10,479 bases of DNA from Leptospirillum sp037442005 (GTDB lineage: Bacteria > Nitrospirota > Leptospirillia > Leptospirillales > Leptospirillaceae). Positions 6,665-10,479 of the stretch are shown one piece after another. The position numbers and the translations under genes were made by a program. The DNA is taken from NCBI GenBank assembly GCA_037442005.1, contig JBBIRA010000050.1, forward strand, positions 1 through 10,479. Direction: 5' to 3'. Every line of letters starts with the position of its first letter. The stretch's first letter is position 1. The notes under the pieces are model-generated. The model was not told the origin of the DNA and did no database searches. It saw nothing but the letters and a program-made list of their open reading frames with translations.

Positions 6665-7595
6665 CTCTGACTCCTTCTGTATCAATGGATGAGGGGATGA
6701 GAGAGGCGGAAATGCCAACGCTGGAAAGGAAATTCTCCATGATGGGGACCATATCATGAAGACATTGCTCCCTTGGGGAGAGCGCAACCATCGTTGATCC
6801 GGCTCCGGATATGGCGAGATTGGACGCTCCATGATCAAGTGCAAGCTGACGGATCTCGCGGAAGTAGGGGATCATTGGGCCCCGGTAAGGGGTGACAAGC
6901 GGGTCGTTCACCATCCGACAGAACAGGTCGGGGTTATTCGAAGTGACTGCGGCCAGGATTCCGGCTGTATGCATGATAGCTCCAGCAGCGTCTGAAAAGG
7001 GAACCTTTTCGGGAATGACCTTCCTTGACTCGGCTGTTTTCAGAAGCTGTCTCGGGACGATAAAGAGCAGATGGACGCCCGGCAGGAATCCGAACCGGAA
7101 CGATTGCCTGATTTCTGAAACTGAAACGGTGACTCCCCCAAGTAGACAAGCAGAGACATTGTCCAAAAAGTAGCCGCCACTGACGCTACTTTCAGCTGAT
7201 GCGGCGGATTCAAGCAAATCTTCGCGGGAAAAAGGCTCTCCCGCGAGAATGTTTCCCAGAAAGGCCCCACCAACAGCGGATGACGCACTAGATCCCAGAC
7301 CTGATCCGGGAACTCCTTTGTCGATAGACATGATCAGTCGCTTTTTAACTCCTGCCCTGTCCAGGATACGTCTTGCAGCAATTGAGGCGGTGTTTTGAGC
7401 CGGGTCCATCGGAAGTGCGCTCCACGCACCCGAAATGGAGATGATCGCATCCTGTCCGACTTCATTTTCAAGGTATCCGGTAATCAAGTCCCCCATTCCT
7501 GTTACCGCCATGCCAAGCGTATCGAATCCCGGACCGATATTGCCAACGGAAGCGGGTGCGTAAACGGTTACGGAGGGAGTTTGTTTGGATGTCAA
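6639..7595 (-). CDS. thrB: Homoserine kinase ThrB
   Basis: This GHMP-family kinase phosphorylates L-homoserine with ATP to O-phosphohomoserine, the precursor for threonine synthase. The 318-residue length fits the family. Motif 1 is VYAPASVGNIGPGFDTLG (11-28). The ATP-binding motif 2 is GVPGSGLGSSASSA (94-107). Motif 3 is NLAISGAGSTMVAL (259-272). FLDNVSACLLGG (143-154) corresponds to the conserved substrate-side segment HADNVAPALLGG. The start is TTG at 7595, with AAGGAG (7606-7611) 10 bases upstream, and it overlaps the stop of the ferredoxin gene as TTGA. The end overlaps the dehydrogenase gene. The three genes therefore look like one transcript with coupled translation, although ferredoxin and dehydrogenase are not threonine-pathway enzymes. 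Confidence 0.93.
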   Translation of the reverse strand: MTSKQTPSVTVYAPASVGNIGPGFDTLGMAVTGMGDLITGYLENEVGQDAIISISGAWSALPMDPAQNTASIAARRILDRAGVKKRLIMSIDKGVPGSGLGSSASSAVGGAFLGNILAGEPFSREDLLESAASAESSVSGGYFLDNVSACLLGGVTVSVSEIRQSFRFGFLPGVHLLFIVPRQLLKTAESRKVIPEKVPFSDAAGAIMHTAGILAAVTSNNPDLFCRMVNDPLVTPYRGPMIPYFREIRQLALDHGASNLAISGAGSTMVALSPREQCLHDMVPIMENFLSSVGISASLIPSSIDTEGVRVVDRPSRL

Positions 7596-7933
7596 CGGTT
7601 TTTTGCTCCTTGTTCAGGTGGGTTGGGTATCTGGAGATCTGAAACGATTTTCCCCTGTTCGAGATGTTCTTTTACAATTCTTCGGACATCATCAGATGAT
7701 TGAACTCGGTAGTACACCCCATCGGGGTAAATGGCGAGAACCGGCCCTTCTTCACAGGCGTCCAGACAACCACATTTATTGATGCGGAGGGAGCCGGGGA
7801 CGGAAGAGAGAAGAGAGAGCTCTTTAAGCTCATCAAGCAATGGAGTGATTCCCCTGGCAATGCATGATCCCCTTGGATGTCCCGCTGGCCTGTCATTTGT
7901 GCAGGCAAATAAGTGGTATCTGAAACGACCCAT
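7592..7933 (-). CDS. Thioredoxin-fold [2Fe-2S] ferredoxin
   Basis: This small cytoplasmic electron carrier belongs to the thioredoxin-like [2Fe-2S] ferredoxin family, which includes Aquifex Fd4 and the NuoE domain. The sequence matches that family along its length: FACTNDRPAGHPRGSC near the N terminus and CLDACEEGPVLAIYPDGVYY in the second half. With the chosen start the likely cluster ligands are Cys11, Cys24, Cys56 and Cys60, and Cys54 is an additional cysteine. The ATG at 7933 gives 113 residues. It is preferred over an upstream TTG at 7954 because GGGAG (7941-7945) lies 7 bases before it and family members start with a short MxxF-type N terminus. The charged C-terminal tail of about 20 residues is a usual feature of the family. 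Its stop overlaps the thrB start. The physiological partner is unknown. Confidence 0.88.
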   Translation of the reverse strand: MGRFRYHLFACTNDRPAGHPRGSCIARGITPLLDELKELSLLSSVPGSLRINKCGCLDACEEGPVLAIYPDGVYYRVQSSDDVRRIVKEHLEQGKIVSDLQIPNPPEQGAKNR

Positions 7934-7985
7934 ACGATATCTCCCGATTGTCAAGCCGTATTTAAAAAATTGTCTGCTGGTTCAG

Positions 7986-8025
7986 CCCTGTGAGGGTCCC
8001 GGGCGTTTCGCCCACCGGGGCTTTC
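7986..8025. other. GC-rich hairpin between ferredoxin and VIT genes
   Basis: Within the 97-base gap, CCCTGTGAGGG (7986-7996) is a small palindrome. It is followed by GGGCG-TTT-CGCCC flanked by CCC and GGG, and on the + strand a T/C-rich run follows. On the - strand, the direction of the surrounding genes, no T-tract follows, so it is not a classical terminator for the transporter gene. It could be an mRNA-stability or attenuating hairpin in front of the ferredoxin cluster, or a remnant of a repeat. Confidence 0.3.
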
Positions 8026-8030
8026 TTCTG

Positions 8031-8753
8031 TTAAAAGAAATGGAAAACCTTCGGGAGGATTGTTCCGATGAAAAGTCCGGCAAGAGCAGCGGTCCCTCCC
8101 AGCAAAATCATTTCAATGGATCCTTTTCTGATAGCCTCTCCTGAATAAAAGGATTTTATACTACCAAGGATTCCCAATACCACTACGGAAATAGCAAGGG
8201 AAAGGTTGAAGGCCATAGAGAGTGAGACGGACCAAACATAGGGAAGAAGTGGAGGAATTCCCCCTATTAAAAAAGAAAAACCCAACCATGCTCCATCAAT
8301 GAGTGGTGGGGTAAGGTCACTATCGTTTAACCCAAGCTCTTCTTTCATCATAAAAGAGTGCCATAAGGCTGGATCTTTTGTAATTTTGGAACAAAAGAGA
8401 TCCGCTTCTTCACGAGAGAAGTTCATTTTAAGAAGAAGGTCGAGAACCTCTTTTCGTTCGAGTTCGGGGGTATCCCGCATCTCGTTCCATTCGCGGCGGG
8501 ACTCGCTGATATAGAAGTCCCGTTGACTTTTGGAAGCAAGGTAGCCTCCGAGGAACATGGAAATGGAGCCGGCTATGTTAGTCATAATACCGGAAATGAA
8601 AATGGTGTGTATCGTTTGAGCCGACCCTGTTAATCCCCCCACGAAACCAACGACCGTGACAACACCATCGTTAGTGCCAAGTACAACGTCTTTAATCCGT
8701 CGACCGTGTTGTGAATGCCAGGATTCTGTCGGGGGGGAAGTCTGGTTGCTCAT
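8031..8753 (-). CDS. VIT1/CCC1-family iron/manganese transporter
   Basis: This 240-residue membrane protein is of the vacuolar iron transporter type. Known members move Fe2+ or Mn2+ out of the cytoplasm. The signature VVLGTNDGVVTVVGFVGG (23-40) contains the conserved Asp29 of TM1. MFLGGYLASKSQRDFY (66-81) ends TM2. About five hydrophobic segments can be seen: 31-46, 50-72, 154-175, 178-198 and 213-234. Between TM2 and TM3 lies a hydrophilic Glu-rich region (about 75-148), the position of the cytoplasmic metal-binding domain in VIT1. The ATG has no clear Shine-Dalgarno sequence, but a -10-like TAATAT lies 8 bases upstream. An iron-efflux or storage role would suit an iron-oxidising host (inference). 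The metal specificity cannot be read from sequence. Confidence 0.9.
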   Translation of the reverse strand: MSNQTSPPTESWHSQHGRRIKDVVLGTNDGVVTVVGFVGGLTGSAQTIHTIFISGIMTNIAGSISMFLGGYLASKSQRDFYISESRREWNEMRDTPELERKEVLDLLLKMNFSREEADLFCSKITKDPALWHSFMMKEELGLNDSDLTPPLIDGAWLGFSFLIGGIPPLLPYVWSVSLSMAFNLSLAISVVVLGILGSIKSFYSGEAIRKGSIEMILLGGTAALAGLFIGTILPKVFHFF

Positions 8754-8770
8754 GGGAAGAATATTACCAA
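8754..8770 (-). promoter_or_regulatory. Possible extended -10 promoter of the VIT gene
   Basis: Read on the - strand, TGGTAATAT (complement of about 8761-8769) fits an extended -10 element. The following 7 bases reach the ATG at 8753. No good -35 is visible at 17 bases spacing. If it is active, the transcript would begin at or next to the start codon, which would explain the missing ribosome site. Confidence 0.3.
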
Positions 8771-9062
8771 AAAAAGATGGATCAGAGGAAATGGAAGTCT
8801 ATGTTCAAACCATGTGGATTCAGAAGAGGGGAACGTATTCCAGAATTAAAAACAAATCTGAAACAAAAAAAATAAAGAGGGAGAAAGAGTATTTATGACG
8901 TAGTGCTGGAAGCGATCAAAATAAAACTGTTTCAGAAGTCACGGTAAAGAGGTAAGAGGAAGGGAAACAAAGGGAAAAATGTCTGTTAATACTCCCCCCA
9001 TTAGGCATTATTGGAGTGCCAGACGTGAAATATCATTGGGCAACTACAGGGATCTACCAGAA
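8754..9062. other. Gene-poor spacer before the insertion sequence
   Basis: This is an A/T-rich stretch with purine runs on the + strand. I see no convincing gene; open frames here lack ribosome sites and recognisable protein features. It holds the possible VIT promoter at its left end. An imperfect inverted repeat lies at 8981-9024: GTCTG with CAGAC outside, ACTCC with GGAGT inside. The true left tip of the insertion sequence probably lies in its last part, but I cannot fix the base. Confidence 0.5.
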
Positions 9063-9121
9063 CGCGCCGCAGTGCTCCACCTGTCATCGCGTAGCGATTC
9101 AGGGGGTGGTGAAGCGGCGCG
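9063..9121. repeat. Long imperfect hairpin at the IS left end
   Basis: CGCGCCGC (9063-9070) is perfectly complementary to GCGGCGCG (9114-9121). Inside, CCACCTG (9077-9083) pairs with CAG...GGTGG (9100-9109) around an extra GGG. At the tip, ATCGC-GTA-GCGAT (9086-9098) forms a 5-bp stem with a 3-base loop. It starts 17 bases beyond the tnpA stop, where IS200/IS605 elements carry the imperfect palindrome that TnpA binds as single-stranded DNA. It could also act as a terminator-like structure for tnpA. Confidence 0.6.
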
Positions 9122-9137
9122 ATCGACCGCAGGAAGA

Positions 9138-9545
9138 TCATTCCGGCCTTTCCTGCTGTTCGATGTATTGCTTGAGCACGGACAGGGGTGCTCCGCCAAC
9201 GGTCAGGATGCAGTAACTGCGGCTCCAGAACACCGGCTTGCTCCAGTAATACCGTTTTAGATGATCGGAGAACTCTTTGCGTAGTAATCGGCTCGTGATA
9301 GTTTTGAGATTATTCACAAAGGCCGAAGGCAAGACCTCGGGCGTCAATGCCATGAGCAGATGCACATGGTCCGCCTCGCCATTGAACTCCAGCACCTCGC
9401 ATTCCCATTTCGCAGCGGTATTGCGGCAGTTTATGTCGTCATGGTACCCGAGTATAATTGAAGCATGGCAAATCGCAAGGTCACGTACAGGATCTATCCC
9501 AATGCCGCCCAATCGGAACGGCTTTTGGAGATGCTCGGCCTGCAT
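9138..9545 (-). pseudogene. tnpA: IS200/IS605 Y1 transposase TnpA, N-terminal part lost
   Basis: TnpA is a single-strand DNA transposase that cuts and joins the element ends using an HUH motif and a catalytic tyrosine. Here the HUH motif is DHVHLL (His60 and His62 of the open frame) and the tyrosine is Tyr127 in LKQYIEQQ. FWSRSYCILTVGGAP is also typical. Recognisable similarity starts only at about residue 42 (TAAKWECEVLEFNGEADHVH), near position 9422. Residues 1-41 are the antisense of the tnpB start and its promoter and do not resemble TnpA. The usual N-terminal block of roughly 45-60 residues, including the YHxVxxTKYR region, is missing. A deletion that joined the tnpA interior to the tnpB upstream region is the simplest explanation. 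The catalytic residues remain, but the missing strand and helix make activity unlikely. Confidence 0.7.
9453..9458 (+). promoter_or_regulatory. -10 element of tnpB
   Basis: A perfect TATAAT ends 6 bases before the tnpB ATG. No clear -35 is present at normal spacing (TTTATG at 17 bases) and there is no Shine-Dalgarno sequence before the ATG. If it is used, the transcript would be nearly leaderless. Confidence 0.4.
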
Positions 9546-10479
9546 CAGCGTCTGTATAACACGGCGCTGGAAGAGCGGATTCGCATATACCAGGAAACCG
9601 GCAAAGGACCATCATTCTCGGCGCAATGTAAAGACCTGACCCGGTGGCGCAAAGCCAGCGCAGGTCTTGGGGGGATGAATGCCCAGTCGGAACAGGTGAC
9701 GCTCAAGCGGATCGACCTGGCATTCCAGCATTTCTTTCGTCGCGTGAAAAACGGAGAAACGCCCGGCTTCCCGCGCTTCAAATCCCTTCACCGGTATCCC
9801 GGCTGGGGATACAAGACACACGGCGATGGCTGGAAGTTTCATGTTGGAGAAGCGGGGAAGCATGGTTCCCTGTCCCTGCAATCCGTGGGGAAGATCTCCG
9901 TGCGGGGCAAGGCTCGAACACCCGGCCAGCCGGTCACTTGCGAGATTCTGCACAAGGCGGGTCGATGGTATGCCTCGGTCACCCTGGAAGTGGAGAGCAT
10001 CCAACGGGAAGGCGGAACCCGAATGGGCGCATTTGATTGGGGACTGACGGAGTTCCTGACCATCGCCACCCCACAAGGCAGGGAAACCGTCGCCAATCCA
10101 CGCCATTTGCGGAACCAGTTGGCGGAGTCAAAGCGTCTGGGGCAGGAAGTCTCCAGAAAGATCCGCAAGGCGCAGCACCTGAGTGGCAAGCAAAAAGGCT
10201 TCCCCCTATCAGCGAATCTCCGCAAGGCCATCCAGCATCTGGCCCGATTGCACGCCAAGGTGGCCCGCAGCCGGAAAGATTTTCTGCATCAGACGAGCAA
10301 CTGGCTGGTCAGTCAGTTTGGCGCCATTGCCACGGAGGCTTTGGCCGTCAAGAACATGGTCAGCGCCGGCGGCTCCCGCAAGAAGGGATTGAACCGCGAA
10401 ATTCATGCAGCCGCGCCGGCGGCTTTCCTCCAGATGGTCAGGACCAAAGCGGAAGAGGCTGGGTCCTGGTACGAGGAAG
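9465..10479 (+). CDS. tnpB: TnpB RNA-guided nuclease of IS605 family (3' end outside window)
   Basis: TnpB is the IS200/IS605 accessory protein, an omega-RNA-guided RuvC-type DNA nuclease related to Cas12. The frame runs without a stop from the ATG at 9465 to the window edge, giving 338 visible residues of a protein usually about 370-420 long. It begins MANRKVTYRIYPNAAQSERL, the typical N terminus. GFPRFK (101-106) is a conserved TnpB block. RuvC-I is MGAFDWGLTEF with Asp191. RuvC-II is ATEALAVKNM with Glu291. An Arg/Lys-rich helical region (SKRLGQEVSRKIRKAQ, RKAIQHLARLHAKVARSRKD) lies between them. The zinc finger and third RuvC Asp lie beyond the window. It is divergent from the damaged tnpA; its start lies 43 bases from where tnpA similarity stops. 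No internal disruption is seen, so the visible part looks functional. Confidence 0.9.
   Translation, partial: MANRKVTYRIYPNAAQSERLLEMLGLHQRLYNTALEERIRIYQETGKGPSFSAQCKDLTRWRKASAGLGGMNAQSEQVTLKRIDLAFQHFFRRVKNGETPGFPRFKSLHRYPGWGYKTHGDGWKFHVGEAGKHGSLSLQSVGKISVRGKARTPGQPVTCEILHKAGRWYASVTLEVESIQREGGTRMGAFDWGLTEFLTIATPQGRETVANPRHLRNQLAESKRLGQEVSRKIRKAQHLSGKQKGFPLSANLRKAIQHLARLHAKVARSRKDFLHQTSNWLVSQFGAIATEALAVKNMVSAGGSRKKGLNREIHAAAPAAFLQMVRTKAEEAGSWYEE

Larger units (their letters stand above)
9063..10479. mobile_element. IS200/IS605-type insertion sequence, right part outside window
   Basis: The element is recognised by a Y1 transposase gene (tnpA, - strand) and a divergent tnpB (+ strand), the IS605-type layout, with a subterminal hairpin beyond the tnpA 3' end. 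Base composition is visibly more GC-rich than in the preceding spacer, consistent with acquisition. The left boundary given is the outer edge of the hairpin; the cleavage site should lie a few to some tens of bases further left. The right end lies beyond the window. Because tnpA is damaged, the copy probably cannot move on its own, but could be mobilised by a related TnpA. Confidence 0.75.

Noticed and set aside
6665..6844. N-terminal extension of the DHOD-family protein from the ATG at 6844
   Set aside because: No family similarity, overlaps conserved thrB sequence, and a good ribosome site points to TTG 6664.
7934..7954. Seven extra N-terminal residues of the ferredoxin from TTG 7954
   Set aside because: ATG 7933 has a ribosome site at correct spacing and matches the usual family N terminus.
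7986..8025. Rho-independent terminator of the VIT gene
   Set aside because: On the - strand the hairpin is not followed by a T-tract; kept only as an unassigned hairpin.
8656..8898. 80-residue + strand frame overlapping the VIT gene start
   Set aside because: Partly antisense to the transporter, Lys/Glu-rich tail reflects A-rich DNA, no ribosome site or domain.
9016..9216. CSTCH, a cytochrome c-like CxxCH haem motif in a 66-residue frame
   Set aside because: No signal peptide or haem-protein context; the frame crosses the IS hairpin and the tnpA 3' end, so chance is likely.
8979..9260. 93-residue frame across the spacer and IS left end
   Set aside because: Antisense to tnpA in its second half, no family features and no convincing ribosome site.
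9545..10258. Several antisense frames opposite tnpB
   Set aside because: They are shadows of the GC-rich tnpB gene, which matches its family throughout.
1..10479. CRISPR array, tRNA or rRNA genes
   Set aside because: No regularly spaced direct repeats, and no cloverleaf or conserved rRNA segments recognised on either strand.

Overview
This window carries a nearly complete bacterial proteasome and Pup (UBact-type) tagging operon, followed by a convergent metabolic gene cluster and the start of an IS200/IS605-family insertion sequence. The small modifier ends in Arg-Thr-Gly-Glu instead of the Gly-Gly-Gln/Glu tail usual in Actinobacteria. That ending, the moderate GC content and a VIT/CCC1-type iron transporter point to a Gram-negative host in the Nitrospirota, most likely a Leptospirillum-like acidophilic iron oxidiser. 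The host assignment is an inference from gene content; no rRNA or other taxonomic marker is present.

Positions 1-5591 (+ strand): the 3' part of the proteasomal AAA ATPase (arc/mpa), then dop, pup (UBact), prcB, prcA and pafA. The genes are tightly packed. dop and prcB start on ATGA overlaps, prcA overlaps prcB by 8 bases, pup has its own strong Shine-Dalgarno sequence, and pafA follows after 33 bases. PafA should ligate the modifier to lysines, Dop should remove it, ARC should unfold tagged proteins, and the PrcA/PrcB 20S core should degrade them. Visible catalytic residues are intact. Three local peculiarities stand out: the modifier already ends in Glu, ARC lacks the Gly-Gln-Tyr-Leu gate-opening tail, and the PrcB propeptide ends in Ala instead of Gly.

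Positions 5579-7933 (- strand): an overlapping three-gene cluster, read as thioredoxin-fold [2Fe-2S] ferredoxin, homoserine kinase (thrB), then a class 1-like dihydroorotate dehydrogenase family protein. The last gene converges on pafA, and the two reading frames overlap tail to tail by 13 bases.

Positions 8031-8753 (- strand): a VIT1/CCC1-family iron/manganese transporter, with a possible extended -10 promoter so close to the ATG that the mRNA may be leaderless. Positions 8754-9062 hold no convincing gene.

Positions about 9063-10479: one end of an IS200/IS605-type element. A long imperfect hairpin is followed by a Y1 (HUH) transposase gene tnpA on the - strand that has lost its N-terminal coding part. 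A divergent tnpB (+ strand) is open to the window edge, with its first two RuvC acidic residues present. The tnpB 3' end, zinc finger, omega-RNA and right end lie beyond the window.
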